Notes: generated from the sequence alone by a model not told the origin. A stretch of 60,738 bases of DNA from Bacilli bacterium (GCA_017519965.1 JAFWRK010000035.1:1-60738), one strand, 5' to 3'. Positions 44,314 to 54,987 are shown, counted from the first letter of the stretch. Program-made: numbers and translations.

Positions 44314-47061
44314 TTATTCTTGGAAATCAAAATTAACAGAATGTAAAGCATCCTTAAATTGATTATCTTTATCTACTTCATAACAAGTATTATTTTTATT
44401 ATTACCATTCATACAGAAATATACTTTCTTATCTGCATTAATTTTAACTTCATATTTACCTGTTTCTTTTAAAGTATATTTTTTACCATCTTTTATAGCA
44501 TCAGGATTGATATAAATATATGAACCATCTTCCAATAAAGAATATGTTCCTCCATAAATACCATGAAGATCAGATTGATAATCACCATACTCTAAAACAA
44601 ACTTACCTGCTTTAATACCTTTTTTCTCTTCCTGTTTTTCTTCTTCTTTTTTAGATTCTTCCTTTGGTTCTTCAGTTTCTTCTTTCTTTTCTTCTTCCTT
44701 AGCTTCTTCTTTCTTAAACAACTTATTAGAAACAATATCTAAATCTTTTTCACTAGTTAATTCAACATGATAAATAGATTTAGGAACTTCTCTATAACCT
44801 TTAGATTTTAATTCCTTATAAGCATCTGATGTTTTGACTCTAATTTGTTTAACACCAGTGTAAGATTCCTTATCACCTATCATAGACGTAACAAAATCAT
44901 AAGAAGTATTTTTACCTTCATTAGTAATTAAAACATAATAATCATTATTTTTATTATCTCTTAAAACTTTTAAAGGTGATCCGATATGTTCAGATACAAT
45001 TAATTCTTCATCATAACTTAAAACATAAGTTTTATCTTTTCCAACCATTACAATAACTTCTTCAGATAATGGAGTATCTTCTAAAACATAAACAATATTA
45101 CCTGTCTTATAATGGTCTTTCAAAAAAGCCATATATTCATCTCTATAATCAGTAGTTGGAACAGGAGTTGTATCATATTCTTTTTCCGTATGAGCATAAT
45201 AATAACTTAATAATGCATCAAAATCAGATAAATCTTCTAAATCAACTGTCGTAAAATGAACATCAACATTAGATAGTTTAATTTCTTTATCATTTAATTT
45301 CTTAGTAAATGTTTCCCAATCTAATGCATAAACAATATCATGATCATCATAATTTACTGTATTTTCAATATAACTTAAATGATAGAACTCACCACCAGTA
45401 TTATCTACAATAGCCATATGTGTTTTACCATTCTTCTCAGTAGCTAAATATAATCCTGTATTATCTTTTTCTACTTTGAAATAATGATATTCTACCTTTT
45501 TCTCATATAACCAATATACTCTATACATATCCTCTTGTTTAACAAGTAAAACTGGTTTATCTATACCGTCTATATCCATGAAGGCCATTTCAGATTCGTC
45601 ATCTAAATCTTCATTCATATAATTATCAGATAATCTATCATACCATTTACCTTCAAAATATCTTTGATATCTTTCAGACCATGGAATATTAATCTTATTT
45701 TCTTTAATACGATATAACATATCAGAAACTCTTTCAGCCAAAACATGACTAACATCATATTTCTTAGTTTCTTCAACAATACTTTCTACATAATGATTAG
45801 CATCTCTTCTAATCTCAGTCCATGTATCTTTTTCAACAAATGTTAAACCAAATATTTCAAATCCAATACAAACTAAGCAGAAAATAACTGGTAACACCAT
45901 AGCAAGTCCTGCTTTATAAGGATGTTTACTAACACCTTTTTCATTAGTATGTTTAACTTTCCATTTAATACGTTTAATTGGAACCCATAAACCATAAATA
46001 CCTAATGTAATAATAGTAAAGAAAGTCCATTTAATATAATTACCAAGTAATTGGAATCCCTTACCATCAAATTCCATATCAATATTGTCATAAGTAGTAT
46101 GATTAACTCTCCAAGATATTAATAAATTATCAGTAAATGCTTTTAATAAACCAAAACTAAATAGATTTAAGAAAAAGCTTAGTATTGATATACCAATTAA
46201 TTCCCATGTAGTTCCATCAAATAATGAATAATTAACTACTGGTTTCTTATTACCTTCATAATGAGTATGTTTAATTACCCATTTATTCCATTGAACAGGT
46301 AAGAATATTAAATAAATTCCTAAAGTAATAATACTTAATAAAGTCCAAATAATATATTTACCTAATAATTGGAAACCATTACCATCAAAACATAATCTTC
46401 TACCATTAATCTTAGTATGCTTATATTGCCAATTAAGAATAAAACATTCAGCAAATGGTTTACCTATTCCAAAAGTTACAACTGTAACTAAGAATCCTAA
46501 TAAATACCATCCAATTAATTGTAATAATTTACCATCAAATTCAGAAGGTATATCTCCTCTAGATATAACTTGAACAGGTTCACTTGAAATAACTGGTTGA
46601 ACAGGAGGTACTGTTAAATTTTCAACTTTCTTAACATCCTTTTTTTCTTCCTTAATCTCTTCTTTTTTAGCATCTAATTGGTCAGCATAAATAGGTTCAC
46701 CAGTTTTAGTATCAAACTTAACTGGTTTTTCACCATTAGGATCATCATATATAGGTTTTCCATTCTTAGAATCACGACCAACTACTTTGGCTTTTTTCTT
46801 TGATTCTTTTTTTGGTTCTTCCTTTACTTCTTCAGCCTTAACTTCCTCTTTTTTAACCTCTTCAGCTTCAGGTTCTTCTACTTGCTTTTTTGTAGTTTTT
46901 TTCTTAACTGGAGTTTTTTCAGTTGTTACAACCAAATCAGTAACTTCTTTAGCTTCTCTTTTAGGAGTAGCTTTTTTAGTCTTTTTTTCTACTTTTTCTG
47001 GAGTAACTTCTTCTACCTTTTTAGTCTTTTTTGTTGACGTCTTTTTTTCGTCTTCTGCCAT
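44314..47061 (-). CDS. Large membrane protein with four DUF898-like repeats and external domain
   Basis: 915 residues from the ATG at 47061 (RBS GGAGAGTGAT). Residues about 1-150 are Lys/Glu-rich and low-complexity, cytosolic. Residues about 170-400 contain four repeats of about 50 residues, each opening FDG-x5-LxG and closing with a W-x-x-K/N-H-T stretch around a membrane segment, as in YjgN/DUF898 proteins. A further span (about 405-425) leads to an external region of about 480 residues, with a second Lys/Glu-rich stretch (near 770-800) and a cysteine pair (CMNGNNKNNTC). The start of the external part (MNEDLDDESEMAFMDIDG) resembles that of the 48822 gene product. Function unknown. Confidence 0.7.
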   Translation of the reverse strand: MAEDEKKTSTKKTKKVEEVTPEKVEKKTKKATPKREAKEVTDLVVTTEKTPVKKKTTKKQVEEPEAEEVKKEEVKAEEVKEEPKKESKKKAKVVGRDSKNGKPIYDDPNGEKPVKFDTKTGEPIYADQLDAKKEEIKEEKKDVKKVENLTVPPVQPVISSEPVQVISRGDIPSEFDGKLLQLIGWYLLGFLVTVVTFGIGKPFAECFILNWQYKHTKINGRRLCFDGNGFQLLGKYIIWTLLSIITLGIYLIFLPVQWNKWVIKHTHYEGNKKPVVNYSLFDGTTWELIGISILSFFLNLFSFGLLKAFTDNLLISWRVNHTTYDNIDMEFDGKGFQLLGNYIKWTFFTIITLGIYGLWVPIKRIKWKVKHTNEKGVSKHPYKAGLAMVLPVIFCLVCIGFEIFGLTFVEKDTWTEIRRDANHYVESIVEETKKYDVSHVLAERVSDMLYRIKENKINIPWSERYQRYFEGKWYDRLSDNYMNEDLDDESEMAFMDIDGIDKPVLLVKQEDMYRVYWLYEKKVEYHYFKVEKDNTGLYLATEKNGKTHMAIVDNTGGEFYHLSYIENTVNYDDHDIVYALDWETFTKKLNDKEIKLSNVDVHFTTVDLEDLSDFDALLSYYYAHTEKEYDTTPVPTTDYRDEYMAFLKDHYKTGNIVYVLEDTPLSEEVIVMVGKDKTYVLSYDEELIVSEHIGSPLKVLRDNKNNDYYVLITNEGKNTSYDFVTSMIGDKESYTGVKQIRVKTSDAYKELKSKGYREVPKSIYHVELTSEKDLDIVSNKLFKKEEAKEEEKKEETEEPKEESKKEEEKQEEKKGIKAGKFVLEYGDYQSDLHGIYGGTYSLLEDGSYIYINPDAIKDGKKYTLKETGKYEVKINADKKVYFCMNGNNKNNTCYEVDKDNQFKDALHSVNFDFQE

Positions 47062-47085
47062 TTTATCACTCTCCAATACAATTAA

Positions 47086-47094
47086 ATTATAACA
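47086..47094 (-). promoter_or_regulatory. Extended -10 promoter of the 44314-47061 gene
   Basis: TGTTATAAT on the minus strand, 25 bases from the start codon. Confidence 0.6.
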
Positions 47095-47103
47095 TATATA
47101 CAT

Positions 47104-48281
<1,178 letters not shown>

Positions 48282-48297
48282 TCAAAAACGTCAACTA

Positions 48298-48303
48298 ATT
48301 ATA
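48298..48303 (-). promoter_or_regulatory. -10 element of tgt
   Basis: GGTATAAT on the minus strand, 26 bases from the ATG; the -35 (TGCAAA at 48321-48326, 17-base spacing) is weak. Confidence 0.55.
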
Positions 48304-48394
48304 CCATATAAGTAGGAAAATTTGCATTATTTTCAAAAATAAGTATAATATCCATTGTCTCAGGAGGGGTTTTATCATTTTCCAAATTATTCAT
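48299..48394 (-). pseudogene. Possible truncated N-terminus of a mobile-element gene
   Basis: 31 codons from ATG to TAA encoding a protein-like N-terminus (MNNLENDKTPPETMDI...), with no RBS. It begins just inside one arm of a 14-base inverted repeat (48400-48413) whose sequence CTTTGACAAATAAT recalls the ends of ISL3-type insertion sequences. That resemblance is from memory and unverified. The frame ends in the tgt promoter, as if cut off by a rearrangement. Confidence 0.3.
48322..48349 (+). promoter_or_regulatory. Plus-strand promoter in the tgt gap
   Basis: -35 TTGCAT (48322-48327), 16-base spacer, -10 TATAAT (48344-48349). No plus-strand coding region follows; a transcript would run to the hairpin with eight T at 48793-48820, about 460 bases. 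Confidence 0.5.
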
Positions 48395-48792
48395 AAATAA
48401 TTATTTGTCAAAGAACTCCCAATATCCGAATCTATCATTTAGAAAGATTAAAACTATTATAATACCTTACAAATATTAACTGACCCATCAGTTTAAAAAA
48501 GAATAAAGACTTTGACAAATAATATAAAACCTTAACTAGAAACAATTTGATTTAGCAATTAAGAAGCAACCTATTCTAATTGCTATATTATGAGTTAGAC
48601 TTGGAGAAAAACTATTTTTTCATACGAAAACGTTCTATCCGAGAATTATTAAAACAGAAACTTTCGTATAACTATTAGAATAATCCAAAGAAAAGATGAA
48701 TTGGTAAAAAATAAAAAGAGCGGTTGAATTTATTTTCTATTAAGGCTATGACTAATTTGAACCAAACTTATTATTAAGTTCCTGGACAAAAT
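48350..48792. other. Gene-free gap with nested inverted repeats
   Basis: No convincing gene on either strand. Perfect inverted repeats: 14 bases at 48400-48413/48510-48523; AACTGA/TCAGTT at 48478-48483/48488-48493; TAGCAATT/AATTGCTA at 48553-48560/48578-48585; ATTCTAAT/ATTAGAAT at 48573-48580/48674-48681; ATACGAAA/TTTCGTAT at 48622-48629/48662-48669. G+C is no higher than in the surroundings. It is either remains of an insertion sequence or an untranslated RNA. Confidence 0.5.
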
Positions 48793-48820
48793 AAAAAAGA
48801 TACATAAGTATCTTTTTTTT
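48793..48820. terminator. Bidirectional terminator
   Basis: Stem AAGATAC/GTATCTT extended by A-T pairs, four-base loop, T runs on both strands (eight T on plus, six on minus). It ends the 48822 gene on the minus strand and would end any plus-strand transcript from 48356. Confidence 0.88.
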
Positions 48821-48821
48821 A

Positions 48822-49886
48822 TTAGTCAACTTTACAAGTAGTACCGCCGTTTTCGAAGCTCTTAACAAACTCATCTCTAGTTTCAAATGTTAATTCTTCT
48901 TTCTTAACAGTAATACCAGAATATTCAATAAACTTATCAATAGTAAATTGTACAGTTACTTTATAATGTTTACCACTTGTATTTTCTACAGTAATACTAG
49001 ATGTTGAAGATCCAAATGTTTGAGCTAAAGTATCTTTAACTTTTTGTTCATCTTCTTTAGATAAAACTTCTGCAGCATCAATATCAAGAACTATTTCAAC
49101 ATCACTTAATAAATTTTGTTTAAAAGTTAAATTATAAGTTAATTTACTTCCATCATCTTGTTGATCAACACAAACAATTTTGTGTTCTTTATTAGCTTCT
49201 TCAATTTCTTTTTTGATATCACTTACCGTTTTAGCAGTTTTATATCCGTCTTCTTTAGCTAAAGATTTAGCAACCTTACTAGCAGTTTTACCAGTTACTT
49301 CTTCATATTTAACTTCAGCTTCTAAAGAAGCATATTTTTTCTTAGCAGCAGCTTCTGAAGTAAACATTTCTGGAGCAGCTAATCCTTCTTCTTTAAGAGT
49401 TTCTTTTAAACTATAATAAGTATTTGATCCATAAGAAGTATCTACTAAATACCATTCTTCTTTTTCATTATCTTTATTATATAATAAATCAACTTTTCCA
49501 CTCTTTTTAACTGCTATAGTATTAACTTTATTTTTCTTAATATAATCAATTTCTTGAATTCTACTATCAACTGATACAATCATTTCTGGAGTATCATCAT
49601 TATCAAAATCTATGAAAGCAATTTCTGCTTCATCTTCATCTAGTTCTTTCTTTAAGTAACTAGCATAAATTTCGCTCCAAGTTTTTTCTTCTTCTTTTTC
49701 TTCGCTAGAAGAACTTCCACCATCAATAAAATTAGGTTTAATGTATAAGAAGAATGCAGCTAAGAAGCCTCCAACTACAACTAGTAATAATATTACTAAA
49801 CCAATAATCAACCCTACATGACTCTTTTTTGCTGGCACTGGTGCTGGTTGAGGAGCAACAGGTACACCGTTTAAATTGTTATCCAT
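48822..49886 (-). CDS. Membrane-anchored external protein, unknown
   Basis: 354 residues. A Pro/Ala-rich cytosolic N-terminus (1-22) and one membrane span (about 24-49) precede a Ser/Glu-rich stalk, then an external domain. The external part begins with DEDEAEIAFIDFDNDDTPEM, a D-x-D-x-D-x-x-P-E pattern seen in several Bacillota surface proteins and in the 44314 gene product, suggesting related external modules that may bind calcium. The C-terminal region is beta-strand rich and ends in a cysteine near the terminus (TTCKVD), matching a second one in KIVCVDQQ. It has its own promoter and terminator. Confidence 0.65.
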   Translation of the reverse strand: MDNNLNGVPVAPQPAPVPAKKSHVGLIIGLVILLLVVVGGFLAAFFLYIKPNFIDGGSSSSEEKEEEKTWSEIYASYLKKELDEDEAEIAFIDFDNDDTPEMIVSVDSRIQEIDYIKKNKVNTIAVKKSGKVDLLYNKDNEKEEWYLVDTSYGSNTYYSLKETLKEEGLAAPEMFTSEAAAKKKYASLEAEVKYEEVTGKTASKVAKSLAKEDGYKTAKTVSDIKKEIEEANKEHKIVCVDQQDDGSKLTYNLTFKQNLLSDVEIVLDIDAAEVLSKEDEQKVKDTLAQTFGSSTSSITVENTSGKHYKVTVQFTIDKFIEYSGITVKKEELTFETRDEFVKSFENGGTTCKVD

Positions 49887-49909
49887 AACACACTTCCTAT
49901 TCTTACTAA

Positions 49910-49915
49910 ATTATA
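49910..49915 (-). promoter_or_regulatory. -10 element of the 48822-49886 gene
   Basis: TATAAT on the minus strand (AGTATAATTTAG), following the queA terminator. Confidence 0.55.
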
Positions 49916-49930
49916 CTATAAAATATCATT

Positions 49931-49956
49931 AAAAAAAAGTACAAAATGTACTTTTT
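49931..49956 (-). terminator. Terminator of queA
   Basis: Ten-base stem AAAAAGTACA/TGTACTTTTT with three-base loop and eight T on the minus strand. Confidence 0.9.
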
Positions 49957-50998
49957 ATTTATTTATATCATTCGTAATAAACATTGCATCACCAAAACTA
50001 AAGAAACGATATTTTTCTTTAATAGCTTCTTTATAAGCATTTAAAATATTCTCTCTACTTGATAAAGCTGATACTAACATAACTAATGTACTTTTAGGTA
50101 AATGAAAATTTGTTATTAAACAATCTATACCTTTAAATTCATAACCAGGATATATAAATATATCAGTATCTCCACTACATGCTTTAAAACGTCCATTATT
50201 AGCTGTAGCTATAGTTTCTAAAGTTCTAGTACTAGTAGTTCCAACTGCAATAATTCTTCTATTTTCATCTTTATCTTTATTTAAAATATCTGCCGTTTCT
50301 TTACTCATTACATAATACTCTGAATGCATATGATGTTTTAAAACATCATCTTCTTCTACTGGTCTAAATGTTCCTAATCCAACATGTAATGTAACAAAAC
50401 AAACTGTAATACCTTTATTTTTGATATCTTCCAATAATTCTTTAGTAAAATGTAATCCCGCAGTTGGTGCAGCTGCACTACCAGTATATTTGGCATATAC
50501 AGTTTGATATCTACTTTGATCCTCTAATTTTTCATGAATATAAGGTGGTAAAGGCATCATACCTAATTTATCTAATATTTCCATTAGAATACCATCATAA
50601 ATTAATTTAACATGAGTAATACCTTCATCAAACTTACTTATAACTTTAGCTTTTAACATACCATCTCCAAAAGAAATAACAGTATCAACTTTTAATCTTT
50701 TAGCTGGCTTAGATAAACATTCCCATTCATCTTCTCCTAAATCTTTTAAAAGCAATAGTTCTATAACAGCTCCTGTTTCTTCTTTAACACCAATAAGTCT
50801 TGCAGGAATAACTTTAGTATCATTTAATACTAAAACATCTCCTTTATGTAAATAATCAATAATATTATGAAAAGATTCATGTTTTAATTCGCCACTCTTT
50901 TTATCCATTACTAATAATCTAGAAGAATCTCTAACCTTCAAAGGAGTTTGCGCAATTAATTCTTTAGGTAAATCATAATCAAATAAATTAATATCCAT
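49955..50998 (-). CDS. queA: S-adenosylmethionine:tRNA ribosyltransferase-isomerase
   Basis: 347 residues, family length. Converts preQ1 in tRNA to epoxyqueuosine. Typical segments are [15 protein letters not shown] at the N-terminus, [10 protein letters not shown] in the middle and [15 protein letters not shown] near the C-terminus. It works after Tgt. RBS GAGGTGAT. Confidence 0.96.
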   Translation of the reverse strand: MDINLFDYDLPKELIAQTPLKVRDSSRLLVMDKKSGELKHESFHNIIDYLHKGDVLVLNDTKVIPARLIGVKEETGAVIELLLLKDLGEDEWECLSKPAKRLKVDTVISFGDGMLKAKVISKFDEGITHVKLIYDGILMEILDKLGMMPLPPYIHEKLEDQSRYQTVYAKYTGSAAAPTAGLHFTKELLEDIKNKGITVCFVTLHVGLGTFRPVEEDDVLKHHMHSEYYVMSKETADILNKDKDENRRIIAVGTTSTRTLETIATANNGRFKACSGDTDIFIYPGYEFKGIDCLITNFHLPKSTLVMLVSALSSRENILNAYKEAIKEKYRFFSFGDAMFITNDINK

Positions 50999-51021
50999 AG
51001 TATCACCTCAAAACAAATAAC

Positions 51022-51050
51022 ATTATAATTAAAATATTATAAAAAGTCTA
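51022..51050 (-). promoter_or_regulatory. Promoter of queA
   Basis: -35 TAGACT (51045-51050), 17-base spacer, -10 TATAAT (51022-51027) on the minus strand. Confidence 0.55.
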
Positions 51051-51052
51051 TT

Positions 51053-51077
51053 AAAAAAAGATACATTACTGTATCTT
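51053..51077 (-). terminator. Terminator of the rnfCD-like pair
   Basis: Stem AAGATAC/GTATCTT with a six-base loop and seven T on the minus strand. Confidence 0.85.
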
Positions 51078-51984
51078 AATCTAAATTAACTCTAAACTTG
51101 TTAAATAATGGAGTACATAATCCTAATAATAAGATAACTATATACATTCCAATATTAAAATCTAAAACATTAATCATAATGCAACTTAAGAATCCTACAA
51201 GTAAACCATATAAGATTCGTCCACTTCTAACAACTGGTGTTGCATTAGAAAAACTAGCAACAAATATAGATACAAATAAGAAACCACTAGTAAATGAATT
51301 AATTAATAACTCACTAAACTTTAAGCCTCCTACAAAGTACATAACTAATCCTACAATGCAATAAGCTACTACAGAGCAAATAGCAATATCATATTTATAA
51401 TACTTATTAAATATTAAAATGATAAATCCAACCATTGCAAATACAGCACTAGTAACTCCTATTTCACCAATTCCTCTACCTAAGAAATAATCAGGTAGTT
51501 CAAAAGAAATAGAAACAGCTCTTTCATATAAATTAGCATTATTATACATTCCCAATATAGATAAGAAAGCAAATAAGATTATTTTAAATAAAGCTACTTG
51601 ATTAATATCCAAACGTTTATCAACAAATTTCAAAATAATGTCTAATAATACAATAATAGGAACAGTTATATATAATTTATCCATTGGACCACAAACTAAA
51701 TAACATAAAGCATTAGCAAATGGCACAATTGTATTAAATACATTATCCATATTCTCTTCTTTTTTAAATAAGATATGATAATATACTTCCCATACATAAC
51801 TTAATACAATAATTACTATTGGAATAACAATATATTGTGTAGATTTAAAGAAACTCATATATCCGTTTTTATACATTAGATATCCATTTTTATAAAAAGC
51901 AAATAAAATGATTGGAATTAAACTACAAACGTATAACAAATTAATATTAAATATTTTATTTCTCTTTAAAAAACCATTCTTCAT
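51076..51984 (-). CDS. RnfD/NqrB-family membrane protein without flavin site
   Basis: 302 residues with about nine or ten membrane spans. The family signature G-x-I-G-E-x-x-x-T/S is present as YFLGRGIGEIGVTS, and the C-terminal region (ATPVVRSGRILYGLLVGFLS, IVILLLGLCTPLF) matches RnfD. The S-G-A-T flavinylation motif that should stand just before this signature is missing; the stretch reads AVSISFELPDYF. It overlaps no other gene and lies one base after the RnfC-like gene. None of rnfA, rnfB, rnfE or rnfG is nearby. See the separate finding. Confidence 0.75.
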   Translation of the reverse strand: MKNGFLKRNKIFNINLLYVCSLIPIILFAFYKNGYLMYKNGYMSFFKSTQYIVIPIVIIVLSYVWEVYYHILFKKEENMDNVFNTIVPFANALCYLVCGPMDKLYITVPIIVLLDIILKFVDKRLDINQVALFKIILFAFLSILGMYNNANLYERAVSISFELPDYFLGRGIGEIGVTSAVFAMVGFIILIFNKYYKYDIAICSVVAYCIVGLVMYFVGGLKFSELLINSFTSGFLFVSIFVASFSNATPVVRSGRILYGLLVGFLSCIMINVLDFNIGMYIVILLLGLCTPLFNKFRVNLD

Positions 51985-51985
51985 T

Positions 51986-53119
51986 TTACTTCTCCTTACC
52001 TATTAAATTAATATTAGCAGGACATACATAATTACATAAGCCACATCTAATACAAGCACTATCTAACTTCTTAGCTTTTGGATTTATCTTAACAGGACAT
52101 ATATCTACACATTTGCCACACTTAATACATTCATTAACTACTCTATCATCATATTCCATAACAAAGATAGTTCTGATATTATCTGTAACAATTAATGAAG
52201 AAATATTTGGACATTTTACTTTTCTCATAAAGTTATTTAAATAAACATCTTTACCTTCAGTAATATTACCAATAGTTTCATTTATCAAAGATCCTGTATT
52301 AACACCGTATTTAGTTTTAATAACATAAGCTTTATCTTGTTCAGGAAGACAAACTGTTACATATCTAAAATCAACAGGTAATTCATTCTTTATAGCATAA
52401 TATATTTTATATAAAGCAAATGAATCTAAGAACATAATGTCTTCATACTTTAAATCATTAAAGAATTTCTTAGCTATTAAAGGATTAGTATTAAATGGGA
52501 ACACATCATTAATAACTTTAAAATTAATGTCAGGATGTTTTCCAATTAATTCTTTAACAGTTCTAATATTATTATCATCATATTTATTTAATAATAAATA
52601 AGCATCAATATTAAATCTCTTAGATAATAAATCAATAGTATCTAATAAAACACTAGCATACTCTTCAAATAAATAGTTATTATTAAATTGATAAGGTTCT
52701 ATATCCATAGCATTAACTACTAAAACCTTGCTATTACCTTTTAATTTATCAACGATAAGTTTATTTTCATATTCAATACCAAGTTCTTCAGTAATCTTAA
52801 TAATATCTTCTTTTTTAACTTCATCTAAAGTTTCTCTAGCTTTACTAGATACAAAAGAAGAATCAGTAGAATCATTTGTTATAGTAATAACATCATTCTC
52901 TATTGATACATTACCAGAAACGGTAGCATAAGATTTAATACCATTACTAGATTCCTTAATTAATTGATTTATATAAACATAATCACCATCATTAACGTAA
53001 ATAGTATCTCCTTCTCTAGCATAAACTTGAATATGATCAGGGTTTAGATACTCTTTTCTATCAATATTAATAACTTTCTCATCATTGTTAAACTTGTAAG
53101 TTAATTTCACATCAATCAC
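51986..53119 (-). CDS. RnfC-like iron-sulfur protein lacking the FMN/NADH motif
   Basis: 377 residues. The N-terminal barrel-sandwich region (about 20-75, VNDGDYVYINQLI and SYATVSGNVSI) and the middle 51-kDa-subunit-like region (KVLVVNAMDIEPYQF in place of the usual NGAECEPY) follow RnfC order. An SLBB-like segment is next, then two [4Fe-4S] motifs, CIKCGKCVDICPVKINP (C331, C334, C337, C341) and CIRCGLCNYVCPANI (C356, C359, C362, C366). The glycine-rich FMN/NADH loop (G-x-G-G-A-x-F-P-T) is absent. First gene of a two-gene operon. Confidence 0.75.
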   Translation of the reverse strand: MIDVKLTYKFNNDEKVINIDRKEYLNPDHIQVYAREGDTIYVNDGDYVYINQLIKESSNGIKSYATVSGNVSIENDVITITNDSTDSSFVSSKARETLDEVKKEDIIKITEELGIEYENKLIVDKLKGNSKVLVVNAMDIEPYQFNNNYLFEEYASVLLDTIDLLSKRFNIDAYLLLNKYDDNNIRTVKELIGKHPDINFKVINDVFPFNTNPLIAKKFFNDLKYEDIMFLDSFALYKIYYAIKNELPVDFRYVTVCLPEQDKAYVIKTKYGVNTGSLINETIGNITEGKDVYLNNFMRKVKCPNISSLIVTDNIRTIFVMEYDDRVVNECIKCGKCVDICPVKINPKAKKLDSACIRCGLCNYVCPANINLIGKEK

Positions 53120-53148
53120 TACTTTTCCTATTTTATTCTACTATCATT

Positions 53149-53177
53149 AGTATACAATAAATAGCGACCATAAACAA
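53149..53177 (-). promoter_or_regulatory. Promoter of the rnfCD-like pair
   Basis: -35 TTGTTT (53172-53177), 17-base spacer, -10 TATACT (53149-53154) on the minus strand. Confidence 0.6.
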
Positions 53178-53178
53178 G

Positions 53179-53204
53179 AAAAAAAGAAGACTAAACGTCT
53201 TCTT
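53179..53204 (-). terminator. Terminator of uvrC
   Basis: Stem AAGAAGAC/GTCTTCTT, five-base loop, T run on the minus strand, overlapping the end of uvrC. Confidence 0.9.
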
Positions 53205-54987
53205 CATCATTTTTAGAATTATATTTCTCATCTAAGTACTTCTTTAATTCAATTGCAACATTATTAGGAATAATCTCCTCTAATTCTTCAACTGAAGCAC
53301 TCATCATATTTTTTACACTACCAAATTTTTTAATAAGTTCCTTTTTTCTCTTACTACCAATACCATCAATATCATCTAGGATACTACTTATACTACCTTT
53401 ACTACGTAATGTTCTATGATATGTAATCGTAAATCTATGAACCTCATCTTGCATTCTTGTTAAATAGTGAAATACATTACTCATACGATCTAATTCTATA
53501 GTTTTTAAATCACTATCAATCAAATCATTAGTTCTATGCTTATCATTCTTCTTTAAACCAACTACTCTAATATTACATTTTAAATCACTTAAAACATCTA
53601 AAGCAGCTCTTATTTGGTTTTCTCCACCATCAACAATAATTAAATCTGGTAATACTTGATTTTCTTCAAGTGCTCTATGATATCTACGATATATAATTTC
53701 CTTCATCGTATTATAATCATCATTTACATCTACAGATACTTTATATTTACGATACTCATTTTTAGCAGGTTTACCATCAATAAATACTACCATACCCGAT
53801 ACTGCAAAAGAACCAAATAAATTAGAGTTATCAAATACATCAATACGATATATCGAATCCATATTTAATATAGAAGCTAATTCTTCGTTAGACTTAGTAG
53901 TTCTAAGTTCATTAGATTGTAATTCTTCCATCTTGTTATTTAAGTTCATCTTTGCATTATCATAAGCCATTTTTAATAAATCTTTCTTAATACCTTTTTG
54001 TGGTACAACAATATTAGTTTCTACAACTTTTCTAATATTATCTACATTTAAAGTATCAGGAATTAATATTTCTTTTGGCACCTCATTATGACTATAAAAA
54101 TCTGCAATATAATATTCAACATCATCTTCAGGATCAATATTAATTGGGAAAATACTATTCTTATGATTTAATAATTTACCATTTCTAATAAATAGAATTT
54201 CAATAGATAAATAACCATTATCTATATAATAAGAAATAACATCTCTATTAACAAAATCATGTAACTCTACTTTTTGTTTTGCTAAAACTATATCAATATA
54301 CTCTAATTCATTTTTCAAATCCATAGCCATTTCAAAATTTAAAGCTTCACTATACTGATTAATTTTACTTAATATCTTATTTCTTAAAATATCATCATTT
54401 CCACGTAAGAAAGAAAGTATTTCTTCTTCCATTTCTTTTATCTTATCTTGATTAATATCTTTCTTACAATAACCTAAACATTCACCAATATGATAATAAA
54501 GGCATAAATCTTTTGGCATACCTTCACATTTCTTCAAAGGGTATAATCTATTAATTAAATTAACAATTCTTCTAGCAGCATAAGCATTAGGATAAGGGCC
54601 AAATAACTTCTTACCATCCTTTTTTCTAATATTTAAATATCTAGATACTTTTAATCTAGGATAAGGACTAGAAATATATTCAATATATGGATAACTCTTA
54701 TCATCCATCATCATAATATTATATTTAGGTTTAAACTTCTTTATAAGATTTATTTCTATAATAAAGGCTTCTATTTCGGAAGATGCAACTACATATTTAA
54801 AATCATCTATTAAAGAAACCATCTTCGCAGTTTTACCAGTATGAATTCTATTAAAATAAGAAGAAACTCTTTTATGTAAGTCTTTAGCTTTACCAACATA
54901 AATAATTACACCATTTTTATCAATCATTTGATAACTACCTGGTTTATGTGGTACTAAAGAAAGTTTCTCTTTAAACTTGCTCTCCAT
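53191..54987 (-). CDS. uvrC: Excinuclease ABC subunit C
   Basis: 598 residues. GIY-YIG nuclease domain at the N-terminus (PGSYQMIDKNGVIIYVGKAK), cysteine cluster region, UVR domain (about 200-235), RNase H-like C-terminal nuclease (VFDNSNLFGSFAVSGMV and IIVDGGENQI) and helix-hairpin-helix (IDGIGSKRKKELIKKFG). Makes both incisions in nucleotide excision repair. RBS AAGGAGG; it overlaps the phosphatase gene by 17 bases. Confidence 0.97.
   Translation of the reverse strand: MESKFKEKLSLVPHKPGSYQMIDKNGVIIYVGKAKDLHKRVSSYFNRIHTGKTAKMVSLIDDFKYVVASSEIEAFIIEINLIKKFKPKYNIMMMDDKSYPYIEYISSPYPRLKVSRYLNIRKKDGKKLFGPYPNAYAARRIVNLINRLYPLKKCEGMPKDLCLYYHIGECLGYCKKDINQDKIKEMEEEILSFLRGNDDILRNKILSKINQYSEALNFEMAMDLKNELEYIDIVLAKQKVELHDFVNRDVISYYIDNGYLSIEILFIRNGKLLNHKNSIFPINIDPEDDVEYYIADFYSHNEVPKEILIPDTLNVDNIRKVVETNIVVPQKGIKKDLLKMAYDNAKMNLNNKMEELQSNELRTTKSNEELASILNMDSIYRIDVFDNSNLFGSFAVSGMVVFIDGKPAKNEYRKYKVSVDVNDDYNTMKEIIYRRYHRALEENQVLPDLIIVDGGENQIRAALDVLSDLKCNIRVVGLKKNDKHRTNDLIDSDLKTIELDRMSNVFHYLTRMQDEVHRFTITYHRTLRSKGSISSILDDIDGIGSKRKKELIKKFGSVKNMMSASVEELEEIIPNNVAIELKKYLDEKYNSKNDEEDV

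Noticed and set aside
46787..47092. 101-codon plus-strand frame opposite the Lys/Glu-rich tail
   Set aside because: Complement of a low-complexity coding region; no RBS; the Phe/Ser/Val-rich product is an artefact.
48361..48400. AGGAGG on the plus strand at 48362-48367 as a ribosome binding site
   Set aside because: No ATG, GTG or TTG at the right distance opens a frame of useful length; the match appears to be incidental.
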